Shown here: positions 44,000-55,910 of the stretch, piece by piece
Numbering within the stretch: the stretch's first letter is position 1
Layout: the number at the start of each line of letters is the position of its first letter
Source of the DNA: Adiantum capillus-veneris
Lineage: Eukaryota; Streptophyta; Polypodiopsida; Polypodiales; Pteridaceae
NCBI GenBank assembly: GCA_014529385.2
Contig: CM043963.1
Span: forward strand, 96,788,912-96,852,911
Direction: 5' to 3'
Length of the DNA stretch: 64,000 nt
The notes under the pieces: model-generated
What the model saw: the letters and a program-made list of their open reading frames with translations, nothing else
What the model was told of the DNA's origin: nothing
Databases searched by the model: none
Position numbers and translations under genes: made by a program

Positions 44000-45472
44000 G
44001 GTACCTCTGGATGCAGTCTGGCTCATGGCCTAAACTCCATGCTTGGTCGGGCGCTGAGAACTCCTCCCCTATGCAAATGCTTTCGCAAATCTCATGTATA
44101 TTGAAAATTGTATATTTTGTGCATAGACCCCCGCGAAGGGGTATCTCTCAACAGTGAAGTACAGAAAGGGATACTCTTTAGGCTACCCACAAAAAAAGGA
44201 AATAGCCTAGTTGTTGGGTTCCAACTCCTAGCTCCACCTCATAGTCCATAAAGAAGTCGATCACGTTCTTGCACCAAGGAAAAAACTACCTCTCGTGAAA
44301 GAGGATCCAAGAGGCATAGAATCTTGAGCCCAATGGGATGTGCCAGGGGCCATTCCTATAAGCAATGTTGCTTTGTGTCTAGATGATGCCCACAACATTT
44401 GCAGGTGGGAGAGAGGCCATTGTAGACTATCCAACTTCCCCACTCAGATCCTATCTGAGCAACCAACACTACCTTGTAGGGGCCCAGATCCTAGTCGAAA
44501 AATCCTCCAAGAACTCTTGAGAGTCCTCTGTTGTGTCACCAGTTCCTTGTTAATGCTTGAATAGTTGTTCTCATGTGGTAGGATGTGTTGTCCCAAGTGG
44601 TAGACTATATAGTGAAAGAAAGAGACGAGAATGGAATCCAAGGGTACAAAAGGATCATGCCATAGCCATTGGCAAGGATCTCACTCTAGCCATGCTAGAT
44701 GGGGAGCTCCATAGACCAATGAGCACTAATTTGAGCCAACTAATGCTAGTTTTGGATTGATGTACCACTTTTGAGAAGAAGTTTCAACCACCCAAATTCT
44801 CTGAAAGATGCATCCAACAATAAAGAGGGGGCTGCTCCTCTACCCTGTGAAACTTGCCACCATCTTGAACCTCATTGTATAGACATCCACCAGTTTATGG
44901 TTTCGGGTTTAAGGTATATATGGGTTTATTGTGGCTTGACCTTGTTTTTAGGAATTTGTAGTGAACATACGAATTAGGGGCTATTGTTCTAAGGATAGTC
45001 TTTAAAGTTTAATGCATTGCTTTTATCACTTATTTATTATTTTTGGGATTGTGTTTGTGTAAAGAGAGAGAATGTGTGCTAGTGGTCAAGTGGGTAGGTA
45101 AAGTTTTGGTGAATGTGCGTGTGAATGTTTAAGGTGTGTGCGCACATCTAGTTTCTTGGTTTAAATAATAAATATAAATTTTCAAAATTAGTTGCTTGTT
45201 TTGTTTTTCTTTTTTTCTCTTTTCCTTTTCCTTTTTCTTATGACATTGCAGAAGTTTTTCTTTGTTATTATGTGTATTTTATTATGTTTTTATACTACAA
45301 AGTTTTTTCTTTGTTTGTTTGTATTGTGGATATTCAAGATGTTTATAAATTTTTTCTTTCTTTTTTGGCTTTTGTTTACACTTGTTGGCATATTTTGTTT
45401 TCGCTCAATCATCGTTCGTTTAATTTGTAAGTTTAGATATTTCTAGACTTATGAAGGTATATGTATGTCAAT
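44000..45472. other. No recognised content
   Basis: Short ORFs only. A T-rich tract (45,195-45,420) gives a Phe/Leu-rich ORF that is a composition effect. Confidence 0.3.
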
Positions 45473-45834
45473 GTCAAAGGTGCAACAAAAAAGGGTGAAT
45501 TCGGTGATGATCTTGTTTCCAACTATGAGCAAACTTGGGACTAAGTAGCCAATGAATCTTAGATCTATTGCAATAGATCTCATCGTGCACAAGTTTTTAG
45601 CACAAATTCCCCACTGTATGGGCATAGCAACCACAAAGGAGAGGGAGTGGTAGAGAGAGGAAGAGAGATTACTCCATAAAACTTCAAAGAGAGAGATTTC
45701 CAGTGATTAAAAAAATATATAGAGAGAGAAATCTTGCACACACCAAAAATGCTAGCGAGAGAAAATGATAGTAGTCCATTCCCGGAGGGGGATCCGGTAA
45801 GTGAGTGAATGCTTTGGAGGAGAACTCCGCACCT

Positions 45835-46078
45835 TTGTTTGATTGAATTTTCTGCAACACTTCATTTCTCTCCTTCTCCACAAGAGCACGTCAATTCTTG
45901 AAGAGGCCAAATGCCTCTCACTTGTGTTGTAGAGAATATAACCAAGTAAAGCAGCCGAAATCATCCATCAACAACATGAAATAGAGAGATTTGTCAAGGA
46001 AGGAGTTTGCACAGGTTCACAATGGTTGGTGTGAACCAAATCCAAAATGAAACTATCTTGGCATAAAGCATGCTTTAG
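45835..46078 (-). pseudogene. copia-3 integrase core fragment
   Basis: Across frames the minus strand shows text matching copia integrase: 'HTN.CEPVQTPSLTN', 'DDFGCFTWLY' (first catalytic Asp region) and ALVEKERNEV...GAEFSSKAF (second region, 'DNGGEF' altered). Similarity stops at about 45,835, where LTR-like sequence follows, so the second half of integrase and all of RT are deleted. Confidence 0.65.
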
Positions 46079-47394
46079 CACTAGGTTGGTAACCTGATAG
46101 GACATAAAAGTGTCCTTTCAGGGTTTTGAAAAAAACCTCCAAAACCATAGTAGATCCACTCATTCTATAAAATCCTTTCATGAGGTTATAGTTCAAGGCC
46201 TACTACACATGGAAAAAATAAGAAACTTGTAAAAATTCTCATCTTTGGGTCAGTCCAAGCCTCCAAAGTTGATGGACGAGTACATTTTCATCAAAACAAT
46301 CATTTCTTACATTTTGTTGCATAATAATAAGATTAGGGATTTTTTTAGGACTTGAGATAAATTCCCTACTTAACTTCAATGGGTTGGTGATCAGAACATA
46401 TGATTGCTTCTCACTCACTATTTTTTGTTTTGCCAAAAAAAAAGGTACAAAAAAGTTGAATTTTACCATTCTGCAAACCTATCATCAAATTTTCTATAGC
46501 CACGCTCAATACAAATAATATATGCATGTTTTCTTAGTTCCCTGTTGTCCTTTAGGTTCATAAGGATCCATGGAGCATGTCAAAAGAATAATACATCTCT
46601 TACCAAGTGGAATCTTAGGGACAAAGATGAAGTGCTAAATACAACAAACATGAAAAAATTGGGTTCAACATTATGAGTTGTAGAATCCCATAGAAACTAT
46701 TCAATATCTAGCCAAATTTGATCCTTATGAATAGATATGGTTTCTACCTACAAAATGCATGTAGTTGTCACAAGAAACTAACAATATTGAAAAAGCTATA
46801 CTTGATATACTAGAATGTTTCGTTTTCTTCTATAATTGAAAAAATCAACCATCATTGTCTACTATGCAAAATAGGGTATTAGGTGCCCCAAAACTCAAGG
46901 AATATTAGCTTATGTTACAATATGCGACATGGAAAATCAAAACTGCATTTGGATATCATGAAAGCCACCAAAAAATCATAGAAGAGCTAAAATTGGCTAA
47001 AAAACAGGATTTGATAATTTTTGTAATTTGGTCATAACTTACAACTTTAACATTTATTTCTCCCTAGAAGCATTGGGACATGTTGAGGACTACTAAAGAT
47101 AGTTCTCTAGCATTATAGACCTCACAAACATGAATTCTAGAGTGGTATAGTTGCAAAAAGTTGAAAAAAGACAAAACAGGACCCATTTTTTCACACAGTT
47201 TAGGTTGTGAAATGTTGTGCAAGGACAAGGTTAAAGATGGAATTGATATTCCAAAAAAATGTCGAATATTTGTCAGCTCATGAGACAACGTTCTAGACAG
47301 ATAGCACCTCAAAATCCATTTTGAAACTCTTTACATAATTCAAGGAAAATGGTCACTTAACAGGACATAAAAGTGTCCCATTACCAACCTAGTG
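46079..47394. mobile_element. Non-autonomous DNA transposon, 1,316 bp, TIR CACTAGGTTGGTAA
   Basis: The left end CACTAGGTTGGTAA (46,079) is matched by the right end TTACCAACCTAGTG (to 47,394). Just inside each is a GGACATAAAAGTGTCC palindrome. TTAG flanks both sides (46,075-46,078 and 47,395-47,398). Removing the element and one TTAG joins the copia-3 pre-integrase frame to its integrase frame without a break. No transposase ORF is present. The CACTA-like start has a 4-bp rather than the usual 3-bp duplication, so the superfamily is uncertain. Confidence 0.85.
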
Positions 47395-47760
47395 TTAGAA
47401 TAGCATCTTGATGTTTCTTTCCACGAATGCAAGTAATACATTTTAGATCTATCCTTTCGGACTGATTTCCCATCTCTGGATTGACCTTTACTATAATGAT
47501 TTGTGTTGGCATCCCACTTGTCATTATCATATGTTTTAGTCATAGTAAATGGCTCAAGATTCCTTTTCGACTTCCTTTGTACTGATTAGCAACCTTTCGT
47601 ATTGCATTCATTGTCACTGGTTTGCCTTTGACGCTTACCCTATCCTTCTTGTGAGAACCACTTGAGTGAGAGCGTCGCTCTCCTCTTTCCAAATTCCTTT
47701 GCCTAAACTGGTGAGAATGTTGGGAATACTCCATATCCTCAACCTCCCTCTGCCTCAAGT
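47395..47760 (-). pseudogene. copia-3 gag/pre-integrase-like region
   Basis: Frame 47,758-47,540 is Arg/Ser/Lys-rich (RQRNLERGERRSHSSGSHKK), like copia gag tails. In another frame near 47,400-47,480 a KCITCIRGKKHQDAI text resembles the end of the GAG-pre-integrase domain ('C..C..GKQHR...'). Position directly upstream of integrase supports this. Weak similarity. Confidence 0.45.
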
Positions 47761-48394
47761 GGACATTGGTCTCATTTCTGCGGGTTCACTATCAATGTTA
47801 GAGCCTTGCTCTCACTCCTTCGGCATGAAAGTGACACGATCCCATCCTCCATGAATCTTGTTGTCGGCCCTCTACGTCGTCTGACTCTTCTCAGTGGCAT
47901 GGTTGAATTTTAGCTAGCTCAAAACCCCAAATGGGAGATAGATTCTCTGTGAAGAGCTCTTTAGCTGACCACCGTGATTGCCAAAATAGAATGAGATGGT
48001 CAATTTTGACATCTATGCTAGGTTGGAGTAGTGCTAGAGTTAGTCAAATTAGATCACGCAAGCATACTTTAGATATACGATAAAAAAATGATTGAATTCA
48101 AAAAATGACTGAATTCAAAATAGAATCAAGAGACAGAGAGTGGAATTGGAATGCATATTTAGATAATGAGAGTATATCTAGTGTCAAGTAAACCATGAGA
48201 GCCAAGTAATGCTCAAGGCAATTGTCAAAAGAGTACAAGACTCAAAAATGACTAGTGACAACAATATCCCGCAAAATCCGTAAGGGGCCCTATTTATAAG
48301 CACCGGATTGAGCCTCTGACTGACTGAGCATTGTACAGTTACTCTGGTAGCTAGGCTTGATAATTACTAGTTCCTACTACAACTTTGATTCCAA

Positions 48395-48894
48395 ATTATG
48401 GTATGTTCTCACCGTCTACAAAGTCTTTTGGCAATAACCCATTTGACAAATGGATTATACCAACATGTTCCTCTAACCTAGACCTACATGCTCCTCATGT
48501 GATATACCCACCAAAGTGTAATACATTTATCAAAATTCTTGTACAATTTGTTTATGCAAGACGGTTTCAAAACTAGAAAACCTAGCCTCTATTGGACTTG
48601 TTTGGACATATAGTTGTGCAAACTGGCTCACAAAATTGACGGTACTAATCCTCGTAGGATTCTAGACACTCCTATCTATGGCACATAGAGACATGTGCAC
48701 TTGACACCCCCTCTTGATTAAGGTTATGTACTAGTACCAAACTCCATGCACTACTGTGCAAACTGGCTCACAAAATTGACGGTACTAATCCTCGTAGGAT
48801 TCTAGACACTCCTGTCTATGGCACATAGAGACATGTGCACTTGACACCCCCTCTTGATTAAGGTTATGTACTAGTACCAAACTCCATGCACTCC
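48395..48894. repeat. LTR-like segment with 140-bp tandem duplication
   Basis: TGTGCAAACTGGCTCACAAA begins at 48,615 and 48,755 (140-bp unit, near-identical copies). The larger segment 48,395-48,745 (GACCTACATGCTCCTCATGT, GTACAATTTGTTTATGCAAG) is homologous to 50,985-51,250, and its end to 51,490-51,600. A possible minus-strand TATA box (CTTATAAATAGGG) is at about 48,290-48,302. Confidence 0.75.
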
Positions 48895-50040
48895 ATAAGA
48901 TGATCTAGTACCAGTGGGCTTATGGATTTTGTCCTCCTTAGCTACTTTTGAGAGAGAGAGACAAAGGATTCCCCGAGTGATGGTAAATGTCTTAAAGACA
49001 GGGATTGTGATGATACATTTACTCCCAAATAGTGGAGTGCCTCTTGGATTAACAAATCCTTGCTCGCTACCAGCCAACCTTTGATGTCCCAACTCAAATG
49101 GTGTGAAGCAAACTATAAACCGAATGGATACTTGTAGAGAGAATGATTGGATATGCAAATGCTGATACCCACAAAGGTTATTGATGAGCCTATGCTTCAC
49201 CTACGTGGGAAGGTTAGTGAGTTAAATTCTAAATGAGAGATGAAGATCAATATGTTCTTTGGAATGTCCATAAGTCATGGAAAATAATTTGGATGATGTC
49301 TCAAAAAAACATGCTCTCCTGGGGCTTTAGCTGCATTTCAATACGATGGAAGCTCTAGATGGATCTTCATCTCTATAATGGATGTGACTACGAATATAGG
49401 ATCATGATGCCTGCAAATTCTTGTGATGTTTCCCTTGGTTTGGAACCCTTTGGGGACATATTTATGGCCATTGATTGCTATAGGAACATGTGAGGAACAT
49501 ATAAATGGTGTGAACCCCTGATATGCTGCCAAAGATGTGTACATATTGATGAAGATGCAATGCCTCTTCTCGAATGATGAAATTCTCTAAGCAGATGGGA
49601 GATATGGTTGTTCAAACAATGCTGAGACTCCAAAGCTAATATGATGATCTAGATGGCCCCTTCCTTTGTCATCCTCGGCTGCTAACAAATCCTAATAGTC
49701 ACAACAACATCTTCATGTTTCCAATGCATGTCTTCAATGATGTGATATGTCATGTTGAAGAATTTATGACTACAAATATCCTCGCTAGGATTTGTTTATG
49801 TCAAGGTGATAGAGCACACAAAGCAATTCAACTACCCTCTTGCAGGAGCACCACAACTATAACCCCTCGTATACACTATTTGCTATGCTATAGATAGACA
49901 CTCCTACATGAATGGCATGTCCACCAGTTCCCTGAGTGAGAGAAGCATCCTTGAGGGAAATGATACAACACAGATTTAAACACTAGAGAGAAAAAAAACG
50001 TAAACTTTTAAAGATTAGGAAATAAGTGTAAAATCACAAA

Positions 50041-50052
50041 GCTCTGATACCA
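50041..50052 (-). promoter_or_regulatory. copia-3 primer-binding site
   Basis: GCTCTGATACCA on the plus strand is the inverse of TGGTATCAGAGC, the initiator tRNA-Met complement. It lies one base before the LTR-like start TGTCAGG. Confidence 0.85.
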
Positions 50053-50053
50053 A

Positions 50054-51620
50054 TGTCAGGCGCAAGGTGCAACAAAATTGAAATGGTGACAAGATCTAGA
50101 CTTTACATTTCCCTAGTCTTTATATTTTCCCTTTTTTGAAAGTGTGTTACTTAGCACGAATGATGGTTCCTTGTATTTCCATGTAGAGAGAGAATGAGAG
50201 AGAGAGAGGTAGAGATGTGTAGAGAGAGAGAGAGAGAGGGAGAATGACACCCAGTGGGGTCCTTACCAACCCTCTCAAGGGCCCCCCACACCGTTGCTGA
50301 TGTGGTATTTGATTTTAATTGCATAAATGGGATGTACACACATGAAATACCTCAATGCAAACTCTATTGACTTGATCGGGAATGTCACCACAGTAACTCT
50401 TCAAAATGAATCACCTTCAGGGCTGATTGATGCATCTTTGTAGCTATCTTGATGAGGGGTTGTAGATGGCCAGCAAGGAAGAGAACCGGGGCTGGTTTGT
50501 GCTCCCGATGTGAGAGGAATCAAGGGTTGAAAGATGACTATAAAAACATAGACTTGGCTGCAAAAACACAACCAATTTGTCGCGTAAAGTAGGGCAAAAA
50601 ACACAGATGCTAATGAAGTAGATGACATGTAGTGATGGGAGTACTCATTATAGCAAGGGACTAGCTGAGAAGAGGCTCAATGGGCTACCAAAGTATCAGG
50701 CTACAAGAGAAAGGTAGTGTTAATAGATCCACCACAATTTTGATGAGAAAAGAGGCTGAAAACTAAAAATGGTGGGCTAAATGGCTGCTTAGAGCTTTTG
50801 GCTCACAACGAGAAGCAAAAATGCTAGCTTTTTGTTTTGAAAAATGCTAGGTTTTTTTTTGCAAAATGCTAGGCTATTCTTTAAGCGCTACCTCATCTAA
50901 TGAAAATTCTAGGCTATGGGCTTCTTTTAAAGGGAATTTGGCCAGGTCAAGTGTGCCAAGTCGGAAAAATGTGTGCGCATGAGAGTCTTTTGGCAATAGC
51001 TTGCCATTCTATGACCCATTTTATGAGCAGACTGGATGGACATGTTCCTCTAAGCTAGACCTACATTCTCATCATGTCAAATGTCCAACAAAGTCCAATA
51101 ACTTCTATCAAAATGCTTGTACAATTCAGTTATGCAAGAGGGTCCCAAAACTAGAAAACCTAATCTATTGGACTCGTCTGCATATTCTGGTGGTGCAAAC
51201 AAGCTCACAAAATTATCATTATTAATCCTCCTTGGGGGAGTCACATTGTATTTTAAAGCACGTGCATTCAAGGACTATTTCTAAAATTCCTTATTAGTGA
51301 ATTTTGGACCAATAAAATACACCTTTTTTCTAATTCAATCAATAAATTTTTTTGAATATTATTTTATTGTACTCTTTTGTATGTGAAAATGTGAGGAAAA
51401 ATGGAATTCAGTAACCCCTTCCATTGCACTCACATGATTGTTGCATATTTATTATATATCCCCCCCCCCCCTCGGGCGCCCCCATGTAATTCTCCTATGA
51501 TTCTAGACACTCCTATTTAGAGATGTATAGAATTGTCTCTTGAAGTTGATGAAGCATGTCCACGTGGCACATAGATCCATGTGCACATGAAATTTTGATT
51601 GGTTGATCACCTATGTCAAG
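50054..51620 (-). repeat. Probable copia-3 5' LTR region (edges uncertain)
   Basis: It starts TGTCAGGCGCAAGG beside the primer-binding site and has GA tracts at 50,165-50,240. It contains the segment 50,985-51,250 shared with 48,395-48,745, and 51,490-51,600 shared with the end of that segment. The stretch 51,250-51,480, with a C-run at about 51,464-51,474, looks inserted. The far edge could not be fixed. Confidence 0.45.
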
Positions 51621-51929
51621 GTAGAACTGGGACAAATCTCCCTACTCCTTGTTGACAGGTGGTTGACCACCACTATCAATGGCTACCTAAGGATGCACTT
51701 CTTCATCATAGACCCAATTCATGTCAAAATCATTAGAGAACTTGGGCATGTAACAAGGCTAGGTCAAGGTAGAAAAGAAAAATCTTCAAATCTGCCCACT
51801 ACAGTCAAAATCATCCCCAAATGAGCAAAAAATGCAGAAAAAACAGCAAACCGCCTCTTTTCGCCCGTAAAATTTAGCACCAAAAACTTACACAGATCAC
51901 CAATTTAATTCAAGAGCATGCTATGGATT

Positions 51930-52192
51930 CGATACCATTTCAAAGGTACATCGAAAAGGGTTAATAAGGTGATGATCTTGACTACAACTATGAGCAAACC
52001 TCCTTTCCAGACGTCTCAGCCAACGGATCTTGGATTTATCATGATTGATCTCCTCGTGCATAACCTTCTAGCACAAATCATCCACCGTACAGGCATGGCA
52101 ACCATGTGCAAGCACAAACACCATGTGTATGTTGTCTACAAGTACAGGAGAGGGAGCAATAGAGAGAGAAAGAGACGTCGCTATATAAAATG

Positions 52193-52250
<58 letters not shown>
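51930..52250. repeat. Third copy of the copia-3 LTR start with GA tract
   Basis: GATACCATTTCAAAGGTACA...AAGGTGATGATCTTGACTACAACTATGAGCAAAC is homologous to 45,473-45,700 (GGTGATGATCTTG...CAACTATGAGCAAAC, then CTCATCGTGCA). It includes a degraded primer-binding-site-like GATACCA. A (GA)n of about 55 bp ends it (52,195-52,249). Confidence 0.75.
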
Positions 52251-52253
<3 letters not shown>

Positions 52254-52725
52254 TTGATTAGAAAACGTGAGAGAGAGAGTCTTCACACATAGAAAATTCA
52301 AGCAAAAGAAAACACTAGAGAGAGAGTGTGTGGCCAAATGTTGGAACTCTGAGTTGTTGGGGGGGGGGGGTAGGTGGGATACACATTTTGTAGCACAATT
52401 GCAAAACACTCAAGACTTTGACCTCGAGAAAACCTAAGAATGGGGGTCCTGCCTCATGCCAACCAATCAGGTGGACAACACCGTGGAGTGCATCCCCAAG
52501 AAAAGTTACATCTACCTTAGAAATGATCGACGAGCATAGCCACAAAATAGCCCTCACTCCCTAATCTTCTCCTGGGAGATACTACACCTACCACCAAATA
52601 GGAATCTGAAGTCTAACAATATAGACATGAGCCCTCCTCTCTGCTAAGTAAAGGGAAAATCCTGTTGGAGTCTCATTCTCAAAGTTGTCTACCACTCCTT
52701 AGTGAGTGCAACTGTTAATTATTTC
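52251..52725. other. No recognised gene; G-run
   Basis: A G-run at 52,361-52,370 and GA-rich text; no domain recognised. Confidence 0.3.
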
Positions 52726-53715
52726 TTTGTTGGTTAAATTCTTTATATGTAATGCTTTTGTTTTATGCTAGGCCTCATTGTGGCTGAGTTTGCACTGCAT
52801 CTCTAGAGATTTAATTTAAACTCAAGTTGTAGAGCTTTTTATAAGTATGTTTTCATGTGTGTGTGTGTGTGTATATGGAAGCATATAATTATATAGGGTT
52901 GTATACCCACTGTTTGGCAATGACGATGTTAGTGGAAATGTGGTAGTATCCGATCAATACTATGCATGCTAAAGCTAATAGTTATATAGCCTTCTAGTTG
53001 ACTTCTATAAGCTTGTAAGTAAATTGTTCATTTATGGGTGAATTTGGGCTTTTTCCAAATTTATTCTGGTATATGTTCTAGTCCTACAATTGGACGTGCA
53101 GACGTCACATTGTGAAATTTCGATAGGAGCATAGCCCTATCAATTATGTGTTTGCTGGTTTAATCCTTTCTATTGTGATGCTTTTGTTTTGTTCTAGGCT
53201 TCAATGTAGTTGAGTTTTCCCTATATCTCTAGAGCATTGACATAAACTTAGTTTGCAATTTTTTTCATAAGTATCTACTCATATGGGAGTGTCTGTGTGT
53301 GGGAGCATATATTTAATACATAGTTCTACATCCACTATTTGGCACTGACAACATTATATGGTCAATACTTTGCATGATGGAGCTATTGGTTATATAGTCT
53401 TGTGGTTGACTAATCTTGTAACTGCATTGTTCATGTATGGGTGAATTTGTGATTTTCCCATATTCATCTCGGTATCATATATCATATTAAGGGATATGTA
53501 GATTTCACATTGTAAAATTTTTGTCTAAGATGTGACCAGTTGAGAGGTGTATAGCCATATAACCTATGTGTTTTTTGCCGATTTTATTCTTTCTATGTAA
53601 TGCTTTAGCTTTGTGCTAAGGTTGCTGAGTCTGTCCTGCATCTCGTTGAGAGATACTTAGTCTGCAAAGCTTTTTGTAAGTATGTTCTCATGTGGGTGTG
53701 TGTATGTGTGACATA
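52726..53715. repeat. Diverged ~424-bp tandem array, about 2.3 units
   Basis: TTTGTTGGTTAAATTCTTTATATGTAATGCTTTTG (52,726) recurs at 53,151 and about 53,574. The downstream text also recurs: GTGTGTG...GGAAGCATATA, CCACTGTTTGGCA, GGTTATATAG.CTT, TTCAT.TATGGGTGAATTTG. Spacing is 425 and 423 bp. Units are roughly 75% alike by eye. Confidence 0.88.
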
Positions 53716-53744
53716 TCTTCAGCTCTTGCAAGGAAAAGAGAGAA

Positions 53745-54090
53745 GGGAAGGGGGGGGGGGGGGGGGGTGTCTTGTTTATAAGTGACACGCCCAAACTCAT
53801 GGGATCTACGATGAGGGTTTCATCCACCGTTGATCCCATCTACTGTGGATAGAAACAGAAGGCTCCCCAATGCTGCGTTGCGTCTCAAACTCCTGACTTG
53901 CTCCGTCGCGCTCCGACACCCTATCCAGCTCCCCTAGTGCGACTCATTGAAAGTAATGCGAGTCTAGCAGTATATAGATCTTGCCCCCCCTGTTGCGTCG
54001 ATCCAACAGCCCCAATCACTCACACCGCCAAAAACGCTCCCCTATCGTCGATCCCTCTACTTGGACCCCGTGTTACTTATAAACGGGGGT
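53745..54090. mobile_element. MITE-like unit with TTTATAAGTRACACG inverted ends
   Basis: TGTTTATAAGTGACACG (53,773-53,789) is inverted at 54,069-54,085 (CGTGTTACTTATAAACG), 15 of 17 matching. A G-run of about 20 (53,746-53,767) precedes it, and GGGGGTGGG follows. The interior is GC-rich compared with its surroundings and has no ORF of known type. Confidence 0.5.
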
Positions 54091-54117
54091 GGGAGGCGCG
54101 GAATCAGAAAGAAAATC

Positions 54118-54530
54118 TTAATCCTCAGATTCATTGGGTGGAAACATGATAATCTGAAGCCCTCTAACCACGAGCTCCTTTGAATTTAGAACCCTCCTGA
54201 AAAATAACATCAGGCTATGGGTAGTAGGATTGTAGAGCCGATCTATCAGAAACACAAAGTCATATAGGTAGCCCACATGAATGAGCCACCGAGACTTGGG
54301 TCGAACTTGGATCTGCTGATCTTCTTTGTGATGTGCACGAAGGCATCGCACACCCAAAGATGAACATATGGGAAATAGAAGGTTTCCCGCTAGAATACGC
54401 CAATATAAGGGAGCGCAATTGAGAATGTGAATTGCAATAGCAATAGCCTTCGCCCGAAGAAAGAGAGACAATGCCCTCCATCATAGGATTCTTTTGCTCA
54501 ACCTCTCATGGAGTGCCCACATTTGTGGGG
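54118..54530 (-). pseudogene. copia-4 integrase, C-terminal part
   Basis: Frame 54,471-54,118 gives AKAIAIAIHILNCAPLYWRI, SSLGVRCLRAHHKEDQ, RPKSRWLIHVGYLYDF and DRLYNPTTH. This is the order of copia integrase ('AEAV..AVYILNR.P', 'LRVFGC.AYVH', 'KSRKCIFVGY', 'YRLYNP'). The frame switches within FGCxxF. Just upstream, VDYCAEYGV and a degenerate TPQQNG..E block follow in another frame. Confidence 0.7.
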
Positions 54531-54981
54531 CAAACCCCATATTCTGCACAATAATCCACAAAAGCATGAGAAGTTGATCCGCACACAATGCCTTGCATTT
54601 ATGGCCAATTTTGAGGAGCTTCCCAGCAAGCAGGTTTGGAAACTGGCATACAGTCATATTGGCAGGTTCTCAAATTTAATCCATGCGAATCTTGCAATAT
54701 CCCTTTGCTCTTCAAGCAGCAGGAGCTCTATTTCAATCAAAATTCAATGGGAAGTTCTTGAACACGAGCAGATACTTGTTTAAGGATGAAAGTCACAGGC
54801 AAACCATTCGGTTTGATTTTGAGTGTTAATGTGTTCTCTTTTTTTAATTAAAAAAAAACCCAAATTTGGCTTGACCTCAGCTCTTGCTCCTGTCACCCCT
54901 TGGTTGCTATCTTGTTGTTACTATTAACCAGTTGATATAACCCACCCACCCCCCCCCCAAAGGATGTTGTTGGATGCTCTG

Positions 54982-54986
<5 letters not shown>
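54531..54986. other. Probable decayed copia-4 integrase, weak
   Basis: The minus strand carries faint integrase similarity near 54,560-54,580. The plus-strand ORF 54,508-54,783 lies antisense to it and is not supported. 54,837-54,861 is a T-run followed by an A-run. Confidence 0.3.

Positions 54987-55025
<39 letters not shown>
54987..55025. repeat. GA microsatellite
   Basis: (GA)n of about 39 bp on the plus strand. Confidence 0.95.
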
Positions 55026-55027
<2 letters not shown>

Positions 55028-55425
55028 CTCATGGTGCACCTGTTGAGGGAATCTTGTGAAGATTCTTTTTAGATTTTCTTTTCCCCCAAAATTGTGCTCA
55101 CATACTTGCTAAATTATTCATAATGGATTCAAAAAAATTGAAAGGTATTCCTAATGGATTAAAAAATATAAAAGGTCAAAAACTCAAAGAATTCCAAAAA
55201 TTTCAAAAAACCCTAGGTTTAATATAATCTTGGTGGGAGTACACTAAATCTACATAGAAGAATCCCATTGATATGATTCGTAAATAAGAAAACAAATAAG
55301 TTCACGACCTTACATAGCTCAAAGAAACTCTGCCTACATAGCCTAGTGCAAAGAAATTCAAAAGAGAAGAAAATGTTAAAACAATGGAAATGGAAAAGAA
55401 ATGCACTCGACCACTTCTTTTATAT

Positions 55426-55910
55426 GGACATGAAAAGTCTTTTTACTTTCCATTAATGGACTTCTCATCTTCACGGGGCTTTTATTTTCCTTCTTTATGG
55501 TGCAAAACTCACAATCGTGAGTGAATTGTATTAAGCACAACATAGAATTACAAAATAGCCTCAAGCTCAGGCCGAGCGTTGAGGTACTGAAAATTACAAA
55601 CTGCATGTCTCATCCCTCATTACATAGTATGTGAACTATAGTTCTAGGTTTTACTTATTGCAATGGACATGAAAAGTCTTTTGACTTTTCATTTTAATGG
55701 ACTTGTTATCTTCATGGGGATTTTGTTTTCCTTTTTTTTTTTGGTGCAAAACTCACAATTTGTGAGTGAATTATATTAACCACAACATAGAATTACAAAA
55801 TAGCCTCAAGCTCAGGCCGAGCCTTGAGGTGCTAAAACTTACAAGTTGGATGTCTACCGCCTCTTATCGAGGCTTATCATCATCGGCTTAACTCAGTAGG
55901 TGAACTATAG
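55426..55910. repeat. ~240-bp duplication including LINE 3' end
   Basis: GGACATGAAAAGTCTTTTTA (55,426) recurs at 55,665. Each copy contains GGTGCAAAACTCACAA and CAAGCTCAGGCCGAGC. Only the second has the long T-run (55,731-55,743). The copies are about 85% alike by eye. Confidence 0.85.

Larger units (their letters stand above)
45473..50053 (-). mobile_element. copia-3 remnant interrupted by a DNA element
   Basis: A primer-binding site at 50,041-50,052 borders an LTR-like start (TGTCAGGCGCAAGGTGCAAC) at 50,054. A similar LTR start (TGTCAAAGGTGCAAC) is at 45,473. Between them on the minus strand are a gag/pre-integrase-like region (47,760-47,395) and integrase (46,078-45,835). These are split by a 1,316-bp element at 46,079-47,394. 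RT and RNase H are missing. Much of 47,900-50,040 is unrecognised. Confidence 0.6.

Noticed and set aside
45192-45446. Phe/Leu-rich ORF that looks like a membrane protein
   Set aside because: It is a product of a T-rich tract; there is no family resemblance and it sits in non-coding surroundings.
54508-54783. Plus-strand ORF of 91 codons
   Set aside because: It runs antisense to decayed copia integrase and has no recognisable motif.
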